Below are positions 54,810 to 62,358 of a stretch of 64,000 bases of DNA, piece by piece. Position 1 is the stretch's first letter. Each line of letters starts with the position of its first letter. The notes below the pieces were generated by a model. The model ran no database searches. It was not told the origin of the DNA and saw nothing but the letters and a program-made list of their open reading frames with translations. A program made the position numbers and the translations under genes. This DNA is from Candidatus Nanopelagicales bacterium (GTDB taxonomy: Bacteria > Actinomycetota > Actinomycetes > S36-B12 > UBA5976): assembly GCA_030157865.1 (NCBI GenBank), contig JAOATY010000010.1, positions 1-64,000 of the forward strand. The letters are read 5' to 3'.

Positions 54810-56198
54810 ATGACAGCACTAGAAGATAGAACAACAAACTCTGCAACATCAGACATGGCGCGCGATCGGCTATGGATGCACTTCACTCGTCACTCCACAT
54901 ACGAAAACGGTGGCGAAGTTCCGATCATCACTCGTGGTGAAGGTGCATACATCTACGACGAACAAGGTCGTAAGTACCTTGACGGTCTAGCCGGTTTATT
55001 CACAGTTCAGATTGGCCACGGCCGTCGCGAACTTGCTGAAGCCGCAGCCAAGCAGATGCAGGAACTCTCCTTCTTCCCACTTTGGTCCTATGCCCATCCA
55101 AAGGCAGTTGAACTTGCTGAGCGCCTAATCAGTTACGCGCCGTCTTCGTTGAACCGCGTCTTCTTCACTACAGGTGGTGGCGAAGCCGTTGAGTCAGCTT
55201 GGAAAGCAGCAAAGATGTATTACAAGCTAACTGGCCGCCCGATGAAGCATAAAGTCATCAGCCGTGCAGTTGCTTATCACGGCACACCTCAAGGTGCTTT
55301 GGCTATCACTGGTATTCCAGATGCCAAGAAGTACTTCGAACCATTAACTCCAGGTGGTTTCCGCGTACCGAACACAAACTTCTACCGCGCTGAATATCAC
55401 CAAGACGACATCAAGGCATTCGGTCGCTGGGCTGCAGATCGCATCGAAGAGGCAATTCTTTTCGAAGGCGCTGACACAGTTGCTGCGGTATTCCTTGAGC
55501 CAGTTCAAAACTCGGGTGGATGTTTCCCACCACCACCGGGATACCTAGAGCGCGTGCGCGAAATTTGCGATCAGTACGACGTATTGATGGTTGCAGATGA
55601 AACTATCTGTGCTTTCGGTCGTATTGGTGACATGTTTGCAATGAAGCGTTTCGGTGTTGATCCAGACATCATTACAACAGCAAAGGGTATGACTTCGGGC
55701 TACTCCCCAATCGGCGCAATGCTTGTTGGCGACAAGGTGTTCGAACCATTCAAGAAGGGCAACACATACTTCGCACATGGTTACACCTTTGGTGGTCACC
55801 CAGTTTCAGCTGCTGTTGCTTTGGCAAACCTTGATATCTTCGACAAAGAAGGCATCAACCAGCACGTACGTGACAACGAAAACCAATTCCGTCAGACTCT
55901 TGAAAAACTTAAGAATCTTGACATTGTTGGTGACGTTCGTGGCGAAGGCTTCTTCTATGGCATTGAACTTGTTAAGGACAAGGCCACTAAGGAATCCTTC
56001 AACGATGATGAGTGCGAGCGTTTGCTTCGTGGCTACCTATCTAAGGCGTTGTTCGAGAATGGCTTGTATTGCCGCGCCGACGATCGTGGCGACCCGGTAA
56101 TCCAGCTTGCTCCGCCACTAATTTGTGGTCAAGAGCAGTTCGATGAGATGGAGCAAATCTTGCGTCACGTTCTTACTGAAGGACAAAAGATTCTCTAA
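54810..56198 (+). CDS. class III omega-aminotransferase (putrescine/beta-alanine type)
   Basis: PLP transaminase of 462 residues. PLP lysine Lys292 in TTAKGMTSGYSP, Asp263 in VADETICAFGR, and TTGGGEAVESA phosphate cup. The long N-terminus (DRLWMHFTRHSTY) resembles pyruvate-dependent putrescine or beta-alanine aminotransferases (SpuC-like). Expected reaction: transfer of an amino group from a diamine or omega-amino acid to pyruvate, giving an aminoaldehyde for the dehydrogenase. Confidence 0.88.
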   Translation: MTALEDRTTNSATSDMARDRLWMHFTRHSTYENGGEVPIITRGEGAYIYDEQGRKYLDGLAGLFTVQIGHGRRELAEAAAKQMQELSFFPLWSYAHPKAVELAERLISYAPSSLNRVFFTTGGGEAVESAWKAAKMYYKLTGRPMKHKVISRAVAYHGTPQGALAITGIPDAKKYFEPLTPGGFRVPNTNFYRAEYHQDDIKAFGRWAADRIEEAILFEGADTVAAVFLEPVQNSGGCFPPPPGYLERVREICDQYDVLMVADETICAFGRIGDMFAMKRFGVDPDIITTAKGMTSGYSPIGAMLVGDKVFEPFKKGNTYFAHGYTFGGHPVSAAVALANLDIFDKEGINQHVRDNENQFRQTLEKLKNLDIVGDVRGEGFFYGIELVKDKATKESFNDDECERLLRGYLSKALFENGLYCRADDRGDPVIQLAPPLICGQEQFDEMEQILRHVLTEGQKIL

Positions 56199-56216
56199 TG
56201 ACCGGCATCTCTAAAA

Positions 56217-56882
56217 ATGACTAGCCCAGTAGGAGCGACGGACCGAACTTCGGTCCGTCGCTTTCCTGAAAAAGCGGTTAAAGATCGCTCTGAAGTAAAT
56301 GCAATTCTTGATGCCGGCTTAGTCGCTCACGTTTCTTGCGTAGTAGATGGCCAACCATTCGTAATGCCAGTTGGCTACGCCCGTGATGGCGACCGAGTGC
56401 TATTTCATGGTTCAACAGCATCAAGGCTCTTTAAGAATCTGGCCGCAGGTCAAGCATGCTGTTTCACCGTCACATTGCTAGATGGCATGGTGTTAGCTCG
56501 AAGCGCATTTGAATCCAGCATGCACTACCGCTGTGTGATCGCTCTAGGTTCTTGTGTAGTTCTAGAAGGCGATGAAAAAGAAGCTGCGCTTATCCGAATT
56601 ACAGATCACTTGCTTCCAGGCCGAACTGACGAAGCGCGTAAGGCTGCGCCAAAAGAATCTAAGGCAACACTTATGCTCGCGCTTAATCTCGATGAGGTTT
56701 CCTGCAAGGTAAGTGAAGGCGATCCAGATGATGTGCCAAGTGATTTAACAGATCCGATTTACTCAAACATTTGGGCCGGTTACGTTCCAATGAAGGAAGT
56801 TTTTGGCGAACCTGTGGCTGACCCAATGACTACTGAAAAGAACATTCCAACTCCCGACTACATCAAAAAGTGGAAGCGCTAA
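56217..56882 (+). CDS. pyridoxamine 5'-phosphate oxidase-family (FMN split-barrel) protein
   Basis: 221 residues with a split-barrel flavin fold: TSVRRFPEKAVKDRSEVNAILDAGLVAHVSCVVDGQPFVMPVGYARDGDRVLFHGSTASR. It belongs to the group related to NimA and other FMN reductases rather than true PdxH. Function in the operon unknown; FMN or heme binding is expected. Codons 7-15 form a 13-bp perfect hairpin (see separate entry). Confidence 0.82.
   Translation: MTSPVGATDRTSVRRFPEKAVKDRSEVNAILDAGLVAHVSCVVDGQPFVMPVGYARDGDRVLFHGSTASRLFKNLAAGQACCFTVTLLDGMVLARSAFESSMHYRCVIALGSCVVLEGDEKEAALIRITDHLLPGRTDEARKAAPKESKATLMLALNLDEVSCKVSEGDPDDVPSDLTDPIYSNIWAGYVPMKEVFGEPVADPMTTEKNIPTPDYIKKWKR
56234..56262 (+). repeat. 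perfect hairpin inside the start of the split-barrel gene
   Basis: AGCGACGGACCG (56234-56245) and CGGTCCGTCGCT (56251-56262), extended by one A-T pair, three-base loop. It begins 18 bases into the coding sequence and lacks a T-tract. It may lower translation of this gene relative to the aminotransferase, or simply reflect codon constraint on TDRTSVRR. Confidence 0.8.
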
Positions 56883-56897
56883 CAAGAAAGCAAAACA

Positions 56898-58280
56898 ATG
56901 ACTGACTATCGATCAAAGTCTTTATGGTGGAATACCTTGCCAGAAGAGTTGGCTACTTCCTCTCGCTATGCACTGCATTCTGACATCGATGTTGACGTAG
57001 CAATTGTTGGCGCTGGTTACACCGGACTTTGGACGGCTTACTACTTACAACAGCGCGACCCAAATCTAAACATTGCAATCATTGATGCAGAAGTTGCAGG
57101 TTATGGAGCTTCTGGTCGTAACGGTGGTTGGTGTTCGGCTTACTTCCCTACCGAGATCGACAAACTAGGTCGCATCCATGGCCGCGAATCAGCTCGCGCT
57201 ATGCAAGATGCCATGCATGACACCGTGACTGAAATTGAAAATGTTGTAAAGGCTGAAGGCATTGATTGCGAATGGCAGCGCGGTGGAACAATTTCATTTG
57301 CTCGCACACCTTTGCAATGGCAACGAGCCCAGGATTACATTCACCATTGGGAGCAATGGGGATACGGCGCTGAGCATTACGCATTGTTAAGTGCAGGCGA
57401 AGCCAAAGAGCGCGCCCAAGCAACAAATCTCTTCGGCGCAACTTACACACCGCACGTCGCTGCAATCAATCCAGCAAAGTTAGTTCGCTCACTTGCAAAC
57501 GTAGTTGAAAAACGTGGCGCAACAATTTATGAACACACAGCGGCAACCAAGATTGAACCTGGCAAGGTAACGACTGATGGTGGCGTTATCAATGCTCGCT
57601 ATGTAGTTCGAGCAACTGAGGGTTACACCAAGTCACTTGAAGGCCAAAAGCGAAAGATTGTTCCGATCTATTCCTTGATGATGGCAACTGAACCATTGAG
57701 TGCAGAAGTTTGGGATCAGATTGGTTTGGCGCAGCGCGAAACTTTTGGTGACTTTAGAAATCTAATCATTTACGGTCAGCGCACAGCAGATAATCGTTTT
57801 GCATTTGGTGGACGTGGTGCTCCGTATCACTTTGGCTCATCGATTAAAGATGAGTACGACCAACACAGCGAAGTTCATCCTGCGCTACTAGGCGTACTTG
57901 CTGAACTCTTCCCTGTTGTTGCTGGCGCAAAGGTGACACACACATGGGGTGGTCCACTTGGTGTGGCCCGTGACTGGATGGCATCAGCTGGTATCGATCG
58001 CAAAACGGGTCTTGCTTGGGCTGGAGGCTACGTTGGCGATGGCGTTGGAACCACAAACCTTTCTGGGCGAACCCTTGCCGACTTGATCACAAACCAAGAG
58101 ACAGCGTTGACCAAACTTCCTTGGGTCAATCACAAGTCCCCTAACTGGGAAGTTGAACCACTTCGGTGGATTGGTGCCAACGCTGGACTTCAAATCATGT
58201 CTCGGGCCGATCACGCAGAAGACAAAACTGGTAAACCCTCAAAACTTGCGGGCGTAGTTTCAAAACTCTTAGGACAGTAA
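56898..58280 (+). CDS. FAD-dependent amine oxidoreductase (DAO family), second paralogue
   Basis: 460 residues; VDVAIVGAGYTGLWTAYYLQQ FAD-binding at about 31-51, GYGASGRNGGWCSAYF, and C-terminal GYVGDGVGTTNLSGRTLADLI. Similar family to the left-arm enzyme (51061-52482) but clearly diverged. Likely a gamma-glutamylputrescine or related secondary-amine oxidase. It begins 15 bases after the split-barrel gene and ends three bases before the first EamA gene. Confidence 0.87.
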   Translation: MTDYRSKSLWWNTLPEELATSSRYALHSDIDVDVAIVGAGYTGLWTAYYLQQRDPNLNIAIIDAEVAGYGASGRNGGWCSAYFPTEIDKLGRIHGRESARAMQDAMHDTVTEIENVVKAEGIDCEWQRGGTISFARTPLQWQRAQDYIHHWEQWGYGAEHYALLSAGEAKERAQATNLFGATYTPHVAAINPAKLVRSLANVVEKRGATIYEHTAATKIEPGKVTTDGGVINARYVVRATEGYTKSLEGQKRKIVPIYSLMMATEPLSAEVWDQIGLAQRETFGDFRNLIIYGQRTADNRFAFGGRGAPYHFGSSIKDEYDQHSEVHPALLGVLAELFPVVAGAKVTHTWGGPLGVARDWMASAGIDRKTGLAWAGGYVGDGVGTTNLSGRTLADLITNQETALTKLPWVNHKSPNWEVEPLRWIGANAGLQIMSRADHAEDKTGKPSKLAGVVSKLLGQ

Positions 58281-58283
58281 TTC

Positions 58284-59120
58284 ATGACCGCGATTGTGTT
58301 GGCACTAATCTGCGCCGTTAGTTATGGTGTTGCCGATTTTTGGGGCGGCCTGGCAACTCGTCGTGGATCGATTTGGAAAGTATTGCCAGTAATCGTTGCT
58401 ACTGGAATCGTCACACTTGGACTCGCAGTTCCATTCTTTGGCGCAACTTTCAGTCAAGGCGCTATCTTGGCCGGTGTTGCAGCCGGACTTTCCGGAACCA
58501 TCGGATACATCTTCATCATGTACGGCTTAGCACTTGGGCCTATGAGTGTGGTTGCACCTATCTCTGCAGTAATCGGTGCGATCATTCCATTCGCTGTTGG
58601 CTTTCTGCGTGGCGAAACACTTTCAACTGTCGGATTCATTGGCGCTGGCTTAGCTTTTGTATCCATTGTTTTAGTTAGTCGTTCAACGGCTGATGCCACT
58701 CACCCAGTAACCGCTAAAGCAGTGATCGTCGCAATCATCGCGGGCCTTGGTATCGCAGGTTACTTACTCGGCATTAGCGGTGGACCAGATGACAGCGGAC
58801 TTGCTCCAGTAATTATTGGCCGATTAGTTACTGGCGGAATCTTTGTGATGATCGCCATCGCTAAGTGGAAGACAATCCGCGAAGGTGCCATTGATTACAA
58901 GCTTGCTATCGCATCTGGTGCGCTAGATGTTGTAGGTGGCGCAACCTTCATGATGGCCACCCGTGCCGGTGACTTGGTTTTAGTAGCAGTCGTCGCAGCT
59001 TTGTATCCAGCATTCACCGTTTTGCTTGCTCGTTTTGTATTGCACGAGCGCATGGAACGCCATCAATTGATTGGCTTGTTTAGCGCTGGTGCTGCTGTCG
59101 TCTTACTTGCAACTAGCTAA
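58284..59120 (+). CDS. EamA-family (DMT) transporter, copy 1
   Basis: 278 residues, ten membrane helices in two EamA repeats (ALICAVSYGVADFWGGLATRRG; SGALDVVGGATFMMATRAGDL). Drug/metabolite superfamily carriers export or import small metabolites; here an amine or its breakdown product is plausible. Followed 19 bases later by a near-equal-length paralogue. Confidence 0.88.
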   Translation: MTAIVLALICAVSYGVADFWGGLATRRGSIWKVLPVIVATGIVTLGLAVPFFGATFSQGAILAGVAAGLSGTIGYIFIMYGLALGPMSVVAPISAVIGAIIPFAVGFLRGETLSTVGFIGAGLAFVSIVLVSRSTADATHPVTAKAVIVAIIAGLGIAGYLLGISGGPDDSGLAPVIIGRLVTGGIFVMIAIAKWKTIREGAIDYKLAIASGALDVVGGATFMMATRAGDLVLVAVVAALYPAFTVLLARFVLHERMERHQLIGLFSAGAAVVLLATS

Positions 59121-59139
59121 GCCATAGACTCGAAGTCTT

Positions 59140-59976
59140 ATGTCAGCCATCCTGCTCGCCTTTGCTTGCGCTCTTGCGTATGGCTTCGGTGATTACTTTG
59201 GCGGACTTGCAACACGGACTAGTCCGCTCTTCAAAGTTCTGCCAATCACAGTTGGTACAGGCCTAGCATCACTTTTGATTGCTGCACCGCTCTTAGGCGC
59301 AGACTTTAATCGAGAAGCAGTCATTGCCGGTTTGTTTGCCGGCACATCCGGCATCGTTGGTTACATCTTTGTTCTTAAGTCTCTTGGACTTGGTCCAATG
59401 GGCGCAGTTGCTCCAATCACAGCTTTGGTTGCTGTGATCATTCCATTTAGCGTTGGATTATTTCGTGGCGAACGATTGACTGTAACTGGGTCAATCGGTG
59501 CCTTGTTAGCTATGGCATCGATTGTGCTTGTGAGTCGATCAACCGTTGATGCCACTCACCCACTAACTAAAACGGCAGCCAGCTATGCCGTCCTTGGTGG
59601 ATTTGGTTTCGCCGGATTCTTGTTAAGTGTTGGTAGCGCTCCAGTTGGTTCTGGGTTATCTCCAGTGATTACAGCTCGATCCTTAACTATGGTGATTTTC
59701 TGCATCACGGCTTTGGTGCTTTGGAAGTCAATGGCAGGCAAGCCAGTCGACACTAAACGAGCCATGGCCTCTGGCGCTTTAGATGTTTGGGGTGGCACCA
59801 CCTTCATGCTGGCGGCTCAGCGCGGACAGCTTGTGATCATCTCGGTAATCGCTGCGCTTTATCCAGCAATCACGGTTCTGTTGGCTCGAATCTTCCTCAA
59901 GGAACGCTTAGAGCGCCACCAGGTTGTTGGGCTTTACGGAGCGGGTATCGCCATCGTCTTATTGACGATTTCCTAG
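59140..59976 (+). CDS. EamA-family (DMT) transporter, copy 2
   Basis: 278 residues, same length and domain order as the preceding gene; shared blocks include VLVSRSTxDATHPxT, SGALDVxGGxTFM and ALYPAxTVLLARxxLxERxERHQ. A tandem duplicate. The two could act as separate carriers or a heterodimer. Last gene of the right-arm operon; no terminator visible before 60009. Confidence 0.88.
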   Translation: MSAILLAFACALAYGFGDYFGGLATRTSPLFKVLPITVGTGLASLLIAAPLLGADFNREAVIAGLFAGTSGIVGYIFVLKSLGLGPMGAVAPITALVAVIIPFSVGLFRGERLTVTGSIGALLAMASIVLVSRSTVDATHPLTKTAASYAVLGGFGFAGFLLSVGSAPVGSGLSPVITARSLTMVIFCITALVLWKSMAGKPVDTKRAMASGALDVWGGTTFMLAAQRGQLVIISVIAALYPAITVLLARIFLKERLERHQVVGLYGAGIAIVLLTIS

Positions 59977-60008
59977 TAAATTAGGGACCAATCGCCTACT
60001 GAGGGTGA

Positions 60009-60047
60009 TTGAAGATTGGATCCAATCTGTGATAAATTGGATCCAAT
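60009..60047 (+). promoter_or_regulatory. promoter with two identical 12-bp palindromes (GntR-type operators)
   Basis: ATTGGATCCAAT occurs at 60015-60026 and 60036-60047, centres 21 bp apart (two turns). TTGAAG (60009-60014) and GATAAA (60031-60036), 16 bases apart, form a plausible promoter; one operator fills the spacer and the other abuts the -10. Palindromes of the TTGGATCCAA kind are used by FadR/VanR-type GntR repressors. No GntR gene is in the window. Confidence 0.8.
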
Positions 60048-60067
60048 TCCAAGGATAGGAAAACCCA

Positions 60068-61252
60068 ATGGCAACTCCACAGCATCCATTCGACCTGTAC
60101 GCAATCGACAGCCTGTTCAATGACGAACAGCTTGCAATGCGCGATGCAGTCCGTAAATTCGTCGATGACCGCATTAAGCCACACGTAGGCCAGTGGTTCG
60201 AAGATGGCGAGTTCCCTGCCCGTGAGCTGGCAAAGGAAATCGGCCAAATGGGTATGTTCGGTATGCACCTAGAGGGTTATGGCTGTGCTGGCACAGACGC
60301 TACTTCTTATGGTCTTGCTTGCCTTGAACTTGAAGCCGGAGACTCCGGTCTTCGTTCATTCGTATCTGTCCAGGGATCGCTTGCAATGTTTGCAATTCAC
60401 AAGTTTGGTTCCGAAGAGCAGAAGCAAGAATGGTTGCCACGTATGGCAGCTGGCGAAGCAATTGGTTGCTTTGGTCTAACTGAATCTGATGCTGGCTCAA
60501 ACCCTAGTGAAATGCGCACCAACGCTAAGCGTGATGGTGATGACTGGATTCTTAACGGCTCAAAGATGTGGATCACAAACGGAAACATTGCAGATGTTGC
60601 AATCGTTTGGGCTCACACCGACAACGGCATCGAAGGCTTCGTAGTTCCAACCAATACCCCAGGCTTCAAGGCCAACTTGGTTAAGCACAAGATGTCACTT
60701 CGCGCTTCCATCACCAGCGAATTGGTATTCGACAACGTTCGCCTACCTGCCTCTGCTGTACTTCCTGAAGTACAAACACTTCGTGGCCCACTTTCCTGCT
60801 TGTCCGAAGCTCGCTTTGGAATCTTGTTCGGAGTTGTTGGCGCAGCTCGCGATTGCTTGGAAACTGCAATCGATTACCAGTTGAACCGCAATCAGTTCAA
60901 CCGTCCACTTGCCGCCTTCCAGCTGTCACAGCAAAAGATTGCTGACATGGCAATTGCAACCGGTAACGGAATGTTGCTTGCTGCTCACCTTGGAAAGCAA
61001 AAGGATCAGCACTTGCTTCGTCCTGAGCAGGTCAGCGTTGGCAAGAAGAACAACGTTCGCATGGCTCTTGAAGTTGCCCGCGAATCCCGCTCAATGCTTG
61101 GTGGATCCGGCATCACACTGGAATACCCAATCATTCGCCACATGAATAACTTGGAAAGCGTTTACACCTACGAAGGCACAAACGAAATCCACACCTTGGT
61201 TGTTGGTCAAGCGCTAACCGGAATTGCTGCTTACGCCGACTACAAGGCCTAA
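60068..61252 (+). CDS. glutaryl-CoA dehydrogenase-like acyl-CoA dehydrogenase
   Basis: Flavoprotein that in this subgroup oxidizes and decarboxylates glutaryl-CoA to crotonyl-CoA. 394 residues; RSFVSVQGSLAM, GCFGLTESDAGSNP, GSKMWITNG, MSLRASITSELVFDNV and the catalytic base Glu369 in YTYEGTNEIH, all close to the glutaryl-CoA dehydrogenase pattern. Glutaryl-CoA arises from lysine or cadaverine via aminovalerate, which links it to the amine island. Single gene between strong regulatory palindromes and a terminator. Confidence 0.87.
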   Translation: MATPQHPFDLYAIDSLFNDEQLAMRDAVRKFVDDRIKPHVGQWFEDGEFPARELAKEIGQMGMFGMHLEGYGCAGTDATSYGLACLELEAGDSGLRSFVSVQGSLAMFAIHKFGSEEQKQEWLPRMAAGEAIGCFGLTESDAGSNPSEMRTNAKRDGDDWILNGSKMWITNGNIADVAIVWAHTDNGIEGFVVPTNTPGFKANLVKHKMSLRASITSELVFDNVRLPASAVLPEVQTLRGPLSCLSEARFGILFGVVGAARDCLETAIDYQLNRNQFNRPLAAFQLSQQKIADMAIATGNGMLLAAHLGKQKDQHLLRPEQVSVGKKNNVRMALEVARESRSMLGGSGITLEYPIIRHMNNLESVYTYEGTNEIHTLVVGQALTGIAAYADYKA

Positions 61253-61259
61253 CTGTCCA

Positions 61260-61297
61260 AATAGAAAAGCCCCCGAGCAATCGGGGGCTTTTCTATT
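61260..61297. terminator. bidirectional terminator
   Basis: 17-bp perfect stem AATAGAAAAGCCCCCGA (61260-61276) / TCGGGGGCTTTTCTATT (61281-61297), loop GCAA. T-rich on the plus side and, by symmetry, on the minus side. Serves the acyl-CoA dehydrogenase gene and the TM2 gene arriving from the right. Confidence 0.93.
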
Positions 61298-61301
61298 GAA
61301 C

Positions 61302-61586
61302 TTAAATCCAGCGCGTGATCTTGCGTCCCTTTTTATCGGTGAAGTTGCCAGTAATCGAAATGATTACATCGTAAATCCACCAAATTCCAAGGCCACCGAT
61401 TGTGAAAAAGAACAGTAAGCCGGTTCCGATTTTGCCTACATAGAAGCGATGAACTGTTGGAAGCAGAATCAAGAATAAAACGATCGGCAAAATTGTTTTA
61501 TCGCTGACACTTTGGTCCATGCCTGTTGATCCGTAGACCACTGGGGGCGCGGGTGGAGGCGTAAAGCCTGCGTTGTTGTCTGACAT
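61302..61586 (-). CDS. TM2-domain membrane protein
   Basis: 94 residues: a Pro-rich N-terminus (FTPPPAPPVVYGS) followed by a TM2 domain with two helices and the charged HRFYVGKIGTG turn, ending GIWWIYDVIISIT. Function unknown. Follows the Pr6Pr-like gene by eight bases. Confidence 0.85.
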   Translation of the reverse strand: MSDNNAGFTPPPAPPVVYGSTGMDQSVSDKTILPIVLFLILLPTVHRFYVGKIGTGLLFFFTIGGLGIWWIYDVIISITGNFTDKKGRKITRWI

Positions 61587-61594
61587 GTTGCTCC

Positions 61595-62302
61595 TTAAGC
61601 GGTTTTTGGTTTACGGGTTAAAGCTTTATCGATACCCCAATAGATGCCAGCGACAATTATTGAGGCAAACAGAATGCCCATCACGAAGGTCAATACATAG
61701 GCATAGCCAAATGAAACAACGTCAAAGAAGTCATATGGGTACTTGCCGATGATTGCGCCACGGAACAAGGTGTAGAAAACGTAAATGATTGGTACGACTA
61801 AAGCGGCGGCCACATTCTTCAAGGTGAACCAACCACGAGGTCCGGCAATAACAAACACCAGCACAGTGATCAATGGCGTGATGGTGTGCTGAATTGGGCT
61901 TGAGATTTGGTTCAGTCCCTGCGGTGGGTAGTTCGGGCCAAGTAGCAGGTTGTAAACCACGCCGGTAACCGTGATCATCAAGATACTGTCGATTCGGAAT
62001 ACTCGGAAAAGCTTGCCATCGCGTGCTGGATTTAAGTAAAGCAGCGTCATTACAACGCCAACCATGATCTGGCTCCAGATTGTGAAGTAGCTGAACAAAT
62101 CAATTAAACGCTCGGGGGCTCCTGCAAGCCCAGATTGATAATCGCCAACATGACCAAACAAAGAGGTCACTGGTTCCTTGCCGGTATCCAATGGTTCAAC
62201 GAGCCCAAAGAGTTCGATAAAGGTAGACATACCTAGACCGATCCAGGCACTAAGTGCGTTGATTCCGAATAAGGACTTACGAGTTGTGGTTGAAAGAGCC
62301 AT
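61595..62302 (-). CDS. Pr6Pr-family membrane protein
   Basis: 235 residues, about six membrane helices. YFTIWSQIMVGVVM, PIQHTITPLITVLVFVIAGPRG and GKYPYDFFDVVSFGYAYV match the Pr6Pr (FAR-17a/AIG1-like) group, typical of Actinobacteria. Role unknown. Likely cotranscribed with the TM2 gene. Confidence 0.8.
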   Translation of the reverse strand: MALSTTTRKSLFGINALSAWIGLGMSTFIELFGLVEPLDTGKEPVTSLFGHVGDYQSGLAGAPERLIDLFSYFTIWSQIMVGVVMTLLYLNPARDGKLFRVFRIDSILMITVTGVVYNLLLGPNYPPQGLNQISSPIQHTITPLITVLVFVIAGPRGWFTLKNVAAALVVPIIYVFYTLFRGAIIGKYPYDFFDVVSFGYAYVLTFVMGILFASIIVAGIYWGIDKALTRKPKTA

Positions 62303-62358
62303 GGCTTAACCCTATGACTTAGGCCCTGCCAATCAACGGCTATTTGATTGGATTTCGG

